Assembly (NCBI RefSeq): GCF_023953965.1
Contig: NZ_JAMLIX010000001.1
Location: forward strand, 620,001-684,000
Length of the DNA stretch: 64,000 bases
Direction of reading: 5' to 3'
Source: Bosea sp. (in: a-proteobacteria)
GTDB lineage: Bacteria > Pseudomonadota > Alphaproteobacteria > Rhizobiales > Beijerinckiaceae
How positions within the stretch are numbered: the first letter of the stretch is position 1; each line of letters starts with the position of its first letter. A program made the translations under genes and the position numbers. Positions 54,518 to 63,925 of this stretch are shown piece by piece. The notes beneath the pieces are model-generated. The model saw only the letters and a program-made list of their open reading frames with translations. It was not told the DNA's origin and did no database searches.

Positions 54518-55843
54518 ATGAGCGCTGACGCGGCGAACCGTTCATCGAGCCATCCGGCGGATGCGCATGGCCGCGACCATGTCTCGCCGGCGGATATCGC
54601 GCTCGGCGTCATCATCGGGCGAACCTCCGAATATTTCGACTTCTTCGTCTTCGGCCTCGGCTGCGTGCTGGTCTTCCCGGAGCTCGTCTTTCCCTTCGCC
54701 GAGCGCCTCACCGGCACGCTCTACGCCTTCGGCATCTTCGCGCTCGCCTTCGTCACCCGCCCGATCGGCTCGGTCCTGTTCTTCGCCCTCGACCGCCGCT
54801 ATGGCCGCGTGAGCAAGCTCACGGTCGCGCTCTTCCTGCTCGGCGGCTCGACGGCGGCGATCGCCTTCCTGCCGGGCTACGCGACGATCGGCGTCTGGTC
54901 GATCGTCATCCTCGCGGGCTTTCGCCTGCTGCAGGGCATCGCGCTCGGCGGCGCCTGGGACGGGCTGTCCTCGCTGCTCGCCCTGAACGCGCCGCCGGAA
55001 CGCCGCGGCTGGTATGCGATGCTGCCGCAGCTCGGCGCCCCCTTCGGCTTCATCCTGGCGGCCGGGCTCTTCGCCTATTTCGAGGGCGCGCTGTCGAAGC
55101 AGGATTTCCTCGGCTGGGGCTGGCGCTATCCCTTCTTCGTCGCGCTGACGATCAACGTCGTCGCGCTCTTCGCCCGGCTGCGCATGGTCGCGACCCATGA
55201 ATTCGCCGCGCTGATGGAGACGCGCGAGCTGATGCCGGTCCCGCTCGCCGAGCTCGTGCGCGCGCACGGCGCGACCCTCGTCATCGGCGCCTTCGTGCCG
55301 CTGGCGAGCTTCGCGCTGTTCCACCTCGTCACCATCTTCCCGGTGAGCTGGATCAACCTGTTCACCGACCGCTCGGTCTCCGAGTTCCTGCTGGTGCAGG
55401 GCGCCGGCGGGGTGGTCTGCGCCGGCGCGATCGTGACCTCCGGCCTGATCGCCGACCAGATCGGGCGGCGCAACACGCTGCTGCTCGCCGGCGGGATGAT
55501 CGCCCTGTTCAGCCTGTCGAGCATCGTCGCCCCGCTCCTCTTCGGCGACAGCCTGGCCGGGCAGACGATCTATGTGATCATCGGCTTTGGCCTGCTCGGC
55601 CTCTCCTACGGCCAGACGGCGGGCGCGGTCGCATCGAGCTTTCGGCCGCCATACCGCTACACCGGCGCCGCGCTCACCTCCGACCTCGCCTGGCTGATCG
55701 GGGCGGGCTTCGCGCCGCTGGTCGCGCTGACGCTGTCGAGCCGCTTCGGGCTCGCCTGGGTCGGGCTTTATCTGCTCTCCGGCGCGCTTGGCACGCTCGC
55801 GGCCCTGTGGATCGACCGGCGGCTGGAAGGCCGCTACGGCTGA
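54518..55843 (+). CDS. MFS transporter (metabolite:proton symporter type)
   Basis: The ATG at 54518 follows GAGGAAGGCGCGCTC and gives 441 residues with about 12 membrane segments. ALDRRYGRVSKLTVALFLL marks the helix 2-3 loop, and RLLQGIALGGAWDGLSSL the helix 4-5 region of the ShiA/ProP-like group. The substrate is unknown. It is divergent from cyoA, with 166 bases between them, and precedes the Crp/Fnr regulator gene by 76 bases. Confidence 0.87.
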   Translation: MSADAANRSSSHPADAHGRDHVSPADIALGVIIGRTSEYFDFFVFGLGCVLVFPELVFPFAERLTGTLYAFGIFALAFVTRPIGSVLFFALDRRYGRVSKLTVALFLLGGSTAAIAFLPGYATIGVWSIVILAGFRLLQGIALGGAWDGLSSLLALNAPPERRGWYAMLPQLGAPFGFILAAGLFAYFEGALSKQDFLGWGWRYPFFVALTINVVALFARLRMVATHEFAALMETRELMPVPLAELVRAHGATLVIGAFVPLASFALFHLVTIFPVSWINLFTDRSVSEFLLVQGAGGVVCAGAIVTSGLIADQIGRRNTLLLAGGMIALFSLSSIVAPLLFGDSLAGQTIYVIIGFGLLGLSYGQTAGAVASSFRPPYRYTGAALTSDLAWLIGAGFAPLVALTLSSRFGLAWVGLYLLSGALGTLAALWIDRRLEGRYG

Positions 55844-55863
55844 GGCCGCCTTTCGACGCCTTG

Positions 55864-55908
55864 TTTGACCTTGTGCAAACAGGGCCGGCCGGTTTGCGCT
55901 TAAGCTTG
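55864..55908. promoter_or_regulatory. NnrR-type box and partial second box before the Crp/Fnr gene
   Basis: TTTGACCTTGTGCAAA (55864-55879) fits the dyad TTTG-N8-CAAA with one changed base. TTTGCGCTTAAGCTTG (55893-55908) has only one good half. Their place just before the gene suggests autoregulation. Confidence 0.55.
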
Positions 55909-55919
55909 CGCATACGACC

Positions 55920-56612
55920 ATGAGCATCGATCCCGATCTTCTGCGCGAGGAAGCTCTCTTCGCATCGCTCGGGGCGGCCGGGCGGAAGGCCGTTGCCGCC
56001 AGCGCGAACCTGCGCCATCTCGGCGCCGGGGTCTGCGCCTTCGCGCAAGGGGAGCCGATCGACGAGATCTTCCTGCTGCTGTCGGGCTGCCTCAAGCTCG
56101 CGCGCATCAGCTGGGGCCGGGAGGCGGTGATCCTGCGCATCGTCCACCCCGGCGAGCTGTTCGACCTCGGCCACGGCCCGCCGCCGCACCGGCATGACGC
56201 GACGGCGAGCGCGCTGCGCGACTCGACGCTCGCGGTCTGGCCCGCCGCATCCTGGCAGCGGCTGCTGCGCGAGGTGCCGGGCCTGCCGCTCGGGCTCGTC
56301 CAGCAACTCGGCCTCGAGCTCGCCGAGACGCAGGGGCGCTTCCTCGAGATCGCCTCGCTCGACGTGCCGCGGCGCCTGGCCCATGCGGTGCTGCGCCTGA
56401 TCGAGCGGGCCGGCCGGCAGGAGGCCGGCGGCATGCGCATCGATTTCCCGCTCTCGCAGCAGGATCTCGCGGCGCTCACCGGCACCACCTTGCACAATGT
56501 CTCGCGCATCCTGACGCGCTGGGAGCGGGGCGGGCTCATCACCGGCGGCCGGCGCACGCTCCTGGTCCGGGACATCCCCGCCCTGACGCGCCTGGCGACG
56601 GCCGAAGCCTGA
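55920..56612 (+). CDS. Crp/Fnr-family regulator (NnrR/DnrR type)
   Basis: The 230-residue protein has an N-terminal cyclic-nucleotide-like beta-roll (about 20-130) and C-terminal winged helix-turn-helix with DLAALTGTTLHNVSRILTRW (about 180-200). There is no FNR-type N-terminal iron-sulfur cysteine set, which fits the NnrR/DNR nitric-oxide-sensing group rather than FNR. It lies directly before norC, and matching boxes precede nirK and norC. Confidence 0.88.
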   Translation: MSIDPDLLREEALFASLGAAGRKAVAASANLRHLGAGVCAFAQGEPIDEIFLLLSGCLKLARISWGREAVILRIVHPGELFDLGHGPPPHRHDATASALRDSTLAVWPAASWQRLLREVPGLPLGLVQQLGLELAETQGRFLEIASLDVPRRLAHAVLRLIERAGRQEAGGMRIDFPLSQQDLAALTGTTLHNVSRILTRWERGGLITGGRRTLLVRDIPALTRLATAEA

Positions 56613-56635
56613 CGGCGCGGCCTGCCGCCTGCGTC

Positions 56636-56651
56636 TTTGCCAAAGCGCAAA
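56636..56651. promoter_or_regulatory. NnrR-type box before norC
   Basis: TTTGCCAAAGCGCAAA has the TTTGC-N6-GCAAA dyad; its centre is 100 bases before the norC start. Same arms as the nirK box. Confidence 0.8.
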
Positions 56652-56743
56652 GAAACGCCCCCGCCGCCCCGCTATCACGATCTCACCCTCGCCATCCGCA
56701 TGCGGGGGTTTCCCGCCACACACGGAAACGGAAGGGTGAACGC

Positions 56744-57196
56744 ATGGCCGAACGTCTGACAAAGGCGGGAGCCCGAAATGTCTTCTACGGCGGATCGATC
56801 TTCTTCTTCGCGATATTCGTCGGGCTCACCGCCCACAGCCACTGGTACATGCGCAACGTCTCGACCGACGAATCGACGCTGACGCCCGCCGTCGCCCGCG
56901 GCAAGCACATCTGGGAGCGCCACTCCTGCATCAACTGCCACACGCTGCTCGGCGAAGGCGCCTATTTCGCGCCCGAGCTCGGCAATGTCTGGAAGCGCTA
57001 TGGCGGCGACAAGGACCCCGGCGGGGCGCGCGACGCCTTCAAGGCCTGGATGGAGGCCCAGCCGACCGGGATCGAGGGCCGGCGCCAGATGCCGCAATTC
57101 AACCTGACCGATCAGGAACTCAACGATCTCGCCGATTTCCTCGAATGGACGAGCCGGATCAAGACCCAGAACTGGCCGCCCAACGATGCCGGCTGA
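56744..57196 (+). CDS. norC: Nitric oxide reductase subunit C (cytochrome c)
   Basis: The 150-residue protein has one N-terminal membrane anchor (about 14-34) and a c-type heme site CINCH (62-66) with a later Met ligand in RRQMPQFNL. It passes electrons to NorB. It is followed by norB after 22 bases. Confidence 0.95.
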   Translation: MAERLTKAGARNVFYGGSIFFFAIFVGLTAHSHWYMRNVSTDESTLTPAVARGKHIWERHSCINCHTLLGEGAYFAPELGNVWKRYGGDKDPGGARDAFKAWMEAQPTGIEGRRQMPQFNLTDQELNDLADFLEWTSRIKTQNWPPNDAG

Positions 57197-57218
57197 AACG
57201 TCGCGACAGGAGAGAGCC

Positions 57219-58583
57219 ATGCCAGGCTACAACACGACGAGATATGAGAGCCAGAGCGTCGCGATGCTCTATTTCTACGGGGCGCTCGCGCTCTTCATCG
57301 CGCAGGTGACCTTCGGGGTCGTCGCAGGGCTGATCTATGTCCTGCCCAACACGCTTTCGGTGGTCCTGCCCTTCAACATCGTGCGGATGATCCACACCAA
57401 CGCGCTGGTGGTGTGGCTCCTGCTCGGCTTCATGGGCGCGACCTACTACCTCCTGCCGGAGGAGGCGCAGACCGAGCTCTACAGCCGCAAGCTCGCGGTC
57501 ATCCAGTTCTGGCTGTTTTTCATTGCCGCCGGGGTCGCGGTCGTCGGCTATCTCTTCCGCATCCATGAAGGCCGCGAATTCCTCGAGCAGCCCTTCGCGA
57601 TCAAGGTCGGCATCGTCGTCGTCGTGCTGATGTTCCTGTTCAACATCACCATGACCTCGCTGAAGGGCCGCAAGACCACCGTCACCAACATCCTGCTCTT
57701 CGGCCTGTGGGGGCTGGCGATCTTCTTCCTCTTCGCCTTCTACAACCCGGCCAACCTCGCGCTCGACAAGATGTACTGGTGGTACGTCATCCATCTGTGG
57801 GTCGAGGGCGTCTGGGAGCTGATCATGGCCTCGGTGCTGGCCTATCTGATGATCAAGCTCAACGGCGTCGACCGCGAGGTCGTGGAGAAATGGCTCTACG
57901 TCATCGTCGGGCTCGCCCTGTTCTCCGGCATCCTCGGCACCGGCCACCACTACTACTGGATCGGCGCGCCCGGATACTGGCAGTGGATCGGCTCGCTGTT
58001 CTCGACGCTGGAGGTGGCGCCCTTCTTCGCCATGGTGCTTTTCACCTTCCACATGACCTGGAAGGCCGGGCGCAACCACCCCAACAAGGCCGCCCTGCTC
58101 TGGTCGATCGGCTGCTCGGTGATGGCCTTCTTCGGCGCCGGCGTCTGGGGCTTCCTGCACACGCTGTCCTCGGTGAACTACTACAGCCATGGCACGCAGA
58201 TGACGGCCGCCCACGGGCACCTCGCCTTCTTCGGCGCCTATGTGATGCTGAACCTCGCGGTGATGGCCTATGCGATCCCCGAGCTGAAGGGGCGGGCGCC
58301 CTACAACCAGTGGCTCTCGATCGGAAGCTTCTGGCTGATGGTGACCGCGATGTCGGTGATGACCTTCGCCCTGACTTTCGCCGGCGTGGTCCAGATTCAT
58401 CTCCAGCGCGTGCTCGGCCAGGGCTTCATGGACGTGCAGGACCAGCTCGCCCTGTTCTACTGGTTCCGGCTCGGCTCCGGCGTGGTGGTGGTGGTCTCGG
58501 CACTGATGTTCGTCTGGGCCGTGCTGGTGCCCGGCCGCGAGCGCGCCGAGGATCCCTTCGCCATCGCCCAGCCGGCGGAATGA
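57219..58583 (+). CDS. norB: Nitric oxide reductase subunit B
   Basis: ATG 57219 (MPGYNTTRYESQSVAM) follows ACAGGAGAGAGCC and gives 454 residues, about 12 membrane segments. It has the heme-copper-oxidase-like core with six histidines, including RMIHTNALVVWLLLGF, WWYVIHLWVEGVWELI and GTGHHYYWIG, and the glutamates typical of cNOR. It reduces NO to N2O in the inner membrane. Confidence 0.97.
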   Translation: MPGYNTTRYESQSVAMLYFYGALALFIAQVTFGVVAGLIYVLPNTLSVVLPFNIVRMIHTNALVVWLLLGFMGATYYLLPEEAQTELYSRKLAVIQFWLFFIAAGVAVVGYLFRIHEGREFLEQPFAIKVGIVVVVLMFLFNITMTSLKGRKTTVTNILLFGLWGLAIFFLFAFYNPANLALDKMYWWYVIHLWVEGVWELIMASVLAYLMIKLNGVDREVVEKWLYVIVGLALFSGILGTGHHYYWIGAPGYWQWIGSLFSTLEVAPFFAMVLFTFHMTWKAGRNHPNKAALLWSIGCSVMAFFGAGVWGFLHTLSSVNYYSHGTQMTAAHGHLAFFGAYVMLNLAVMAYAIPELKGRAPYNQWLSIGSFWLMVTAMSVMTFALTFAGVVQIHLQRVLGQGFMDVQDQLALFYWFRLGSGVVVVVSALMFVWAVLVPGRERAEDPFAIAQPAE

Positions 58584-58688
58584 CGCCCGGATCGCCATGC
58601 GTCCCGGCGGATGCATGGCGATCCAGCCCTTGTTTCAGCATCGGACCGAAACCGGCGGGCGACCGCCCCCGCTCCCAAGGATTTCGCG

Positions 58689-59513
58689 ATGAACATGATC
58701 CCGCACCCACCCGTGATGGCGCCCGCCGCCGACACTATCGACATCCCCGCCTATACCACCTCCGGCAACGAGCGTTTCCTGTTCGAGAAGGCCTGGGAGC
58801 GGCATCTGCCGCTCCTGCTCAAGGGGCCGACCGGCTCGGGCAAGACCCGCTTCATCGCCCATATGGCGGCGCGGCTTGGCCTGCCGCTCTTCACCGTCGC
58901 CTGCCATGACGATCTCTCCGCCGCCGACCTCACCGGCCGCCACCTGCTCAAGGGCGGCGAAACCGTCTGGGTCGACGGGCCGCTGACGCGCGCCGTGCGC
59001 GAGGGCGGGCTGTGCTATCTCGACGAGATCGTCGAGGCCCGCAAGGACGTCGCCGTGGTGCTGCACCCGCTCACCGACGACCGCCGCATCCTGCCGCTGG
59101 AACGCACCGGCGAGGTCCTGGCCGCGCCGGCCTCCTTCATGATCGCGGTCTCCTACAATCCCGGCTACCAGAACCTCCTGAAGAACCTGAAGCCCTCGAC
59201 CCGCCAGCGCTTCGTCTCGATCAGCTTCGACTTCCTGCCGCGCGAGCAGGAGATCGCGGTCGTCGCCCAGGAGAGCGGGCTCGACGAGGCGGCCGTCGCG
59301 CCGCTCGTCGACCTTGCGCGCCGCCTGCGCACGCTGAAGGGGCAGGACATCGAGGAGGGCGTCTCGACCCGCCTCGTCGTCTATGCGGCGAGCCTGATCT
59401 CCGCCGGGCTTCCCCGGCAGGAGGCGGTGATGGCGGCGATGATCGAGCCCCTGACCGACGAGCCGGAGGTCAGGGCCGGGCTCGTCGAGGTTTCCCGCGC
59501 GGTCCTCGGCTAG
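58689..59513 (+). CDS. norQ: NorQ AAA ATPase (CbbQ/NirQ/NorQ family)
   Basis: ATG 58689 (MNMIPHPPVMAPAAD) gives 274 residues. Walker A GPTGSGKT (46-53) and Walker B LCYLDEIVEA are present. MoxR/CbbQ-type ATPases act with the VWA protein next door to activate the NO reductase. It follows norB by 105 bases and precedes norD by 10. Confidence 0.94.
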   Translation: MNMIPHPPVMAPAADTIDIPAYTTSGNERFLFEKAWERHLPLLLKGPTGSGKTRFIAHMAARLGLPLFTVACHDDLSAADLTGRHLLKGGETVWVDGPLTRAVREGGLCYLDEIVEARKDVAVVLHPLTDDRRILPLERTGEVLAAPASFMIAVSYNPGYQNLLKNLKPSTRQRFVSISFDFLPREQEIAVVAQESGLDEAAVAPLVDLARRLRTLKGQDIEEGVSTRLVVYAASLISAGLPRQEAVMAAMIEPLTDEPEVRAGLVEVSRAVLG

Positions 59514-59523
59514 GGACGCGGCG

Positions 59524-61416
59524 ATGCTGGACTTCCTCGAGCTGGAAGAGACGGTCGGGCGCTTCTGGCACCGGCTGGTCGGCGACACGGGAAGCCTGCC
59601 GCATCACCCGCAGGCCGCGGTGACGCTCGCCGCCATGGCGCCGACGCTTTCCGTCTGCTTCCGCGGCTTCGGCGGCGAGCCCGGCGTCCGGATCGTGCCG
59701 GCGCGCGAGCGCGCCGCCGGGCACAGGCTCAACCTGCGCCAGCGCGTCGGCCTCGGCGAGGAAAGGCTGGCGCAGGCGCTGCGCACGCCCGACAGCCTGC
59801 AGCTGCCGGCGCGGATCGCGCTCTTCCCGGAGGCCGAGCTCAATCGCGCGCTCTATGTCTGGCTTGCCGCCTGCATGGCGGCGATGCCGGCCCGCCCGCT
59901 TGCGGAAGCCGATCCGCTCAGGCGCGACCTCGCCCTGATCGACGCCGCGCAACGGCTGGTGACGAAGGTGCTTGGCGCCTTTCCCGGCCTCGCTTGCATC
60001 TACCGCCGGCTGGCCGAGGCCCTGCTCGCGGGCCGGCGCCGCGAGGGCCTGCCCGCGACCGAGGCCAAGGTCGAGGCGCTGATCCGCGCCCTGCTCGCGG
60101 GCGAGACCATCGAGCTCGCCGCCACGGGCTGGCCGGACAAGGCCCCGCCGGGCTATCTGCCGGCGCTCGGCGTACCGCTCTGGCCACTGGCGAGCGCGGC
60201 CCCGCCGGCCCGCACGCGCCGGCGCGACGAGGACCAGCCGCCGCCGGCCGCGGCCAAGGCCGGGGACGAAACCAAGGCCTATGCCGCCAGCCGCGACGAG
60301 ACGGCCGAGGAATGGCGCGAGCGCAGCCCCTTCATCCTCAACCGTTTCGAGAAGATCCTGGCGATGTCGGAGATGGTCGCGGTCGACCGCCCCGCCGACG
60401 ACAGCGAGGAGCACGACCCGGAAGCCGCCGACGAGCTCGACGACATGGTGCTGAGCGAGCGCAAGGGCCGTCCCGCCTCGCGCTTCCGCTTCGATCTCGA
60501 CCTGCCGCCGGAGGCGATGGACGAGACCGCGCTCACAGGCGCCCTGACCTATCCGGAATGGGATTTCCGCAGCGCAAGCTACCGCGAGGACCATTGCCGG
60601 GTGCTCGCCGCCATGGCGCGCCAGGAGCTCACCCCGCCGGTACAGGACGCGGCGACGCGCGCGCTGGTGCGCCAGGTGCGCCGCCGCTTCGAGGCGCTGC
60701 GCCCGCTGCGCGAGCCGCAGCGTGGCCAGATCGACGGCCCCGACCTCGATCTCGACGCGGTGGTGCGCCGCCAGACCGATCTCGCCGCCGGCGGCCCCGG
60801 CAGCGACCGCATCCATCTGGCGAGCCGGCCGCAAGCCTACGATCTCGCGGTGACGACGCTGATGGACGTCTCGCTCTCGACCGATTCCTGGTTCGACGAT
60901 CTGCGCGTGCTCGACGTCGAGAAGCAGGCGCTCACCGTCTTCGCCCATGGGCTTGCCGCCTGCGGCGACCGCCACGAGATCCTGACCTTCACCTCGCGCC
61001 GGCGCGACTGGGTCCGCATCGAGACGGTGAAGCGCTTCGACGAGGCGATGGGGCCGGCGGTCGAGGCACGCATAGCCGCGCTGACGCCCGGCCACTACAC
61101 CCGCATCGGCGCCGCGATCCGCCATGCCGCGGCCGGGCTGAAAGCCCGCCCCGACCGGCGCAAGCTCCTCATCGTCCTCACCGACGGCAAGCCCAACGAC
61201 ATCGACCATTACGAGGGCCGCTTCGCCATGGAGGATACCCGCATGGCGGTGATCGAGGCGCGCCGCGCCGGCATCTGCGTCTTCGCCGTCACCGTCGACC
61301 GCGAGTCGCGCGCCTATATCCCGCATCTCTTCGGCCGCAACGGCCACGCCGTGGTCTCGAAGCTGGAGCGCCTGCCGGCGGCCCTGCCGGCGATCTATCG
61401 CGTGCTCGCGGCTTAA
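59524..61416 (+). CDS. norD: NorD von Willebrand A domain protein
   Basis: The 630-residue protein has an N-terminal helical region and a C-terminal VWA domain (about 440-630) with the MIDAS motif DVSLST followed by LTDGKPND. It is the partner of NorQ and is needed for NO reductase assembly. An acidic middle segment (DDSEEHDPEAADELDD) is usual in the family. Confidence 0.94.
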   Translation: MLDFLELEETVGRFWHRLVGDTGSLPHHPQAAVTLAAMAPTLSVCFRGFGGEPGVRIVPARERAAGHRLNLRQRVGLGEERLAQALRTPDSLQLPARIALFPEAELNRALYVWLAACMAAMPARPLAEADPLRRDLALIDAAQRLVTKVLGAFPGLACIYRRLAEALLAGRRREGLPATEAKVEALIRALLAGETIELAATGWPDKAPPGYLPALGVPLWPLASAAPPARTRRRDEDQPPPAAAKAGDETKAYAASRDETAEEWRERSPFILNRFEKILAMSEMVAVDRPADDSEEHDPEAADELDDMVLSERKGRPASRFRFDLDLPPEAMDETALTGALTYPEWDFRSASYREDHCRVLAAMARQELTPPVQDAATRALVRQVRRRFEALRPLREPQRGQIDGPDLDLDAVVRRQTDLAAGGPGSDRIHLASRPQAYDLAVTTLMDVSLSTDSWFDDLRVLDVEKQALTVFAHGLAACGDRHEILTFTSRRRDWVRIETVKRFDEAMGPAVEARIAALTPGHYTRIGAAIRHAAAGLKARPDRRKLLIVLTDGKPNDIDHYEGRFAMEDTRMAVIEARRAGICVFAVTVDRESRAYIPHLFGRNGHAVVSKLERLPAALPAIYRVLAA

Positions 61417-61427
61417 GGACGACCGCC

Positions 61428-61583
61428 ATGACCGACGCCCAGACCGGCCTTGCCGTCGCCACCCCCGCCATCATCGTGATGGCGCTGCTGCTCTACCGGA
61501 TGGGCGTGCTGCAGAAGGGCGGCGTCGCCGCCGCCATCCTGATGTCGCTCGCCATCGCCGCCCTGCTCTTCCTCGAACAGTGA
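61428..61583 (+). CDS. Small two-span membrane protein of the nor cluster
   Basis: The 51-residue frame starts at ATG 61428, 11 bases after norD, and has two hydrophobic stretches (VATPAIIVMALLLYRMGV and AAAILMSLAIAALLFLEQ-like). Its place after norD recalls the small NorF-type proteins of nor clusters, but the length and sequence do not settle this. Confidence 0.65.
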   Translation: MTDAQTGLAVATPAIIVMALLLYRMGVLQKGGVAAAILMSLAIAALLFLEQ

Positions 61584-61602
61584 GGCGGGCAACGGCAGGC
61601 TG

Positions 61603-61618
61603 TTTGCGTTTTGGCAAA
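61603..61618. promoter_or_regulatory. NnrR-type box before the DUF2249 gene
   Basis: TTTGCGTTTTGGCAAA has the TTTGC-N6-GCAAA dyad with centre about 75 bases before the 61686 start. It shows that the accessory genes have a promoter of their own inside the nor region. Confidence 0.78.
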
Positions 61619-61685
61619 TTGCCGCAGCCATGCAGCCGCTAGGTTGAAAACTTGCCCGCATCGGGCCCGCAACCGGAGCCGCACC

Positions 61686-61994
61686 ATGACCACCCTGCCC
61701 CTCGAACCGCTCGACGTGCGCACGATCCCGCCGGTCGTGCGCCATGCCACGATCTTCGGCATCCTGGAGCGCCTGGAGCCCGGCGACGCCTTCAGCATCG
61801 TCAACGACCACGATCCCGCGCCGCTCAGGCGCCAGATCGAGGCGCGTTATCCCGGCGCCTATTCCTGGGCCTATGTCGTGCAAGGCCCGCAGATCTGGCA
61901 GGTCGAGATCGGCCGCAATGCCGCAGGCAGCGCGGAGCACGCCGCCGATTGCGGCGGCCATGAGGACGGCCAGTCCTGCACCTGCGGCCACTGA
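61686..61994 (+). CDS. DUF2249-domain protein with Cys/His-rich tail
   Basis: ATG 61686 (MTTLPLEPLDVRTIPP) gives 102 residues. The DUF2249 core is VRHATIFGILERLEPGDAF through VNDHDPAPLRRQIEARYPGA. The tail (HAADCGGHEDGQSCTCGH) has three cysteines and several histidines that could bind metal. DUF2249 proteins often sit with NO reductase and hemerythrin genes. The function is unknown. Confidence 0.85.
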   Translation: MTTLPLEPLDVRTIPPVVRHATIFGILERLEPGDAFSIVNDHDPAPLRRQIEARYPGAYSWAYVVQGPQIWQVEIGRNAAGSAEHAADCGGHEDGQSCTCGH

Positions 61995-62019
61995 GCCGCC
62001 AGACCGGGAGATCGCGGCC

Positions 62020-63417
62020 ATGCCGATGGCATCGCTGTCCCGCTGGACGATGAGCTATTTCGCGGCCGCGCTCGCCTTCCTCGTCGCGGCCGAGGCGCTC
62101 GCCGTCGCCGGCATCGGCTTTCCCGCCAACGGACTCGCCGAGCCGGGAACCCTCATCCTCGTCCATTTCGTGGCAATCGGCTGGCTGAGCCTCGCCATGG
62201 CCGGCGCGCTGCTGCAATTCGTGCCGGTCCTGGTCTCGCGGCCGCTCGCCTTCCCGCAGCTCGCCCTGCCGGCGCTCGCCACGCTCATCGTGGGCCTTCT
62301 CATGCTCTGCGCGGGCTTTGCGGCCCTCGCCGGCTGGATCAACGCCTCGCTCGACCTCATGCCGCTGGGCGCCGTCTTCCTGATCTGCGGCTTTTGCCTG
62401 CTCGGCCTGATGCTGGCGGCGACGCTCGTCAGCGCGCGGCCCGTGGCACTGTTCGCCCGCTTCGTCCTTGTCGGCCTCGCCTGCCTCGCCGCCACGGCGC
62501 TGGGCGGAGCGGCCTTCACGACGATCCTCTCCGGGCACGGCGACTGGCTCGGCGATGTCGCGCTCCTGCCTTACGGCCTGCCCTTCCATGCCCTGCTCGG
62601 TCTCGGCGGCTGGCTCGGGCTGATCGCCTTCGGCGTCAGCTATCGCCTGTTCGTCATGTTCATGATGGCGCCGGAGCCGCCGGCGCGCCGGGTCCGGCCG
62701 GTGCTCGTCCTCGCCGCGCTCGCGCTCGCGCTCGCGCTCGCCGGGCTTGCCGCTCCCTTCGCCGGGCTCGAGCCGGGCCCCGTCTGGATCGCGGCGGTGC
62801 TTGCCGTGCTTTCGCTGTCCGGCCTGTTCTACGGGCGGGACATGGCGAGCCTCTACCGCACCCGCCGGCGCAAGGCGCTCGAGATCAACATGCTCGCCTC
62901 GATCCCGGCCTTCGTGGCGCTCGGTCTCGGGCTTACGCTGCTGCCGGTCGCCGTCCTCACCGGCACGGGGGACGGCCCGGTCGCGGCGCTGACCTTCCTG
63001 ATCGCCTTCGGCTGGCTCGGCGGCTTGACGCTGGCCCAGCTTGTGAAGATCGTCTCCTTCGTGACCTGGCTCGAAACCTTCGCGCCCCGGCTCGGCCGTG
63101 GGCCCACACCGCGCGTCGGCGATCTCGTCGCGATGCCGCGCACCGGGCGCTGGTTCGTCATCTATGATTGCGGAGCGGCGCTGGGCACCGCCGCTCTCGC
63201 CGTGGGAACGGCCGGGGGCTTCCGCTTCGCCATGGCGATCTGCCTTGCCGGCACCGCCGGCCTTGCCGCCGAGATCGTCAGCATCCGCCGCTTGTCGCAG
63301 ATCAAGGCCGCGGAGCGGCCACCGGCGCATGAACGTCCACGGCTCTTCTCAGCGCGACCCGAGGAAAGGAAACCTTCCCATGTCGACACCGGAAGCATCG
63401 CCCATCCGCGAGCTTGA
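62020..63417 (+). CDS. Polytopic membrane protein, NnrS-like (about 12 spans)
   Basis: ATG 62020 (MPMASLSRWTMSYFAAA) gives 465 residues, about 12 membrane segments, with possible heme- or copper-binding histidines in LVHFVAIGWLSLAMAG and LPFHALLGLGGWLG. The style resembles the NnrS or heme-copper-like membrane proteins found next to denitrification genes. The exact family is not certain. Its 3' end overlaps the next gene by 38 bases. Confidence 0.7.
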   Translation: MPMASLSRWTMSYFAAALAFLVAAEALAVAGIGFPANGLAEPGTLILVHFVAIGWLSLAMAGALLQFVPVLVSRPLAFPQLALPALATLIVGLLMLCAGFAALAGWINASLDLMPLGAVFLICGFCLLGLMLAATLVSARPVALFARFVLVGLACLAATALGGAAFTTILSGHGDWLGDVALLPYGLPFHALLGLGGWLGLIAFGVSYRLFVMFMMAPEPPARRVRPVLVLAALALALALAGLAAPFAGLEPGPVWIAAVLAVLSLSGLFYGRDMASLYRTRRRKALEINMLASIPAFVALGLGLTLLPVAVLTGTGDGPVAALTFLIAFGWLGGLTLAQLVKIVSFVTWLETFAPRLGRGPTPRVGDLVAMPRTGRWFVIYDCGAALGTAALAVGTAGGFRFAMAICLAGTAGLAAEIVSIRRLSQIKAAERPPAHERPRLFSARPEERKPSHVDTGSIAHPRA

Positions 63418-63925
63418 CGTCCGCCCGCTGCTGCAAGCCGGGCAGGAGCCGTTCCAGGCGATCATGGCGGCGGTCGGCGCGCTCGCGCCGGGCGAGCGCC
63501 TGCGCCTCATCGCGCCGTTCCGGCCGGTGCCGCTGTTCTCGGTGATGGCCAATCACGGCTTTTCCGCCAGCGACCGCCCGCTCGAGGGCGGCGACTGGGA
63601 GGTGGTGTTCTCGCCGATCGATGCCGGAATCAAGGCGGAAGCCGGGCTCGCCGCCGGATCGAGCCCCTTCGCCGCCCTCTGGGGCGATCCGGTGGAGGAG
63701 CTGGACCTCGTCGACCTCGAGCCGCCCGAGCCGATGGTGCGCATCCTGGAGGCGCTGGAGGAGCTTCGGCCCGGCGAGGTGCTGTTTGCGCTATTGTCCC
63801 GCGAGCCGCTCTTCCTGTTCCCCGAGCTGGCGAAGCGCCAGCACGAATGGGCCGGCAATTTCGACGCGTCGGGCACGGCCTATCGCCTGCTCGTGCGCCA
63901 TGGCGGCGGAGGTACCCAGGGATGA
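63380..63925 (+). CDS. Tandem DUF2249-domain protein
   Basis: ATG 63380 (MSTPEASPIRELDVRPLL) follows GAGGAAAGGAAACC and gives 181 residues. Two DUF2249 units are visible: about 9-78 (RELDVRPLL, APGERLRLIAPFRPVPLF) and about 105-176 (EELDLVDLEPPEPM, RPGEVLFALLSREPLFLF). The gene starts inside the end of the membrane-protein gene and its stop overlaps the next start (ATGA), so all three are translated together. Confidence 0.82.
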   Translation: MSTPEASPIRELDVRPLLQAGQEPFQAIMAAVGALAPGERLRLIAPFRPVPLFSVMANHGFSASDRPLEGGDWEVVFSPIDAGIKAEAGLAAGSSPFAALWGDPVEELDLVDLEPPEPMVRILEALEELRPGEVLFALLSREPLFLFPELAKRQHEWAGNFDASGTAYRLLVRHGGGGTQG

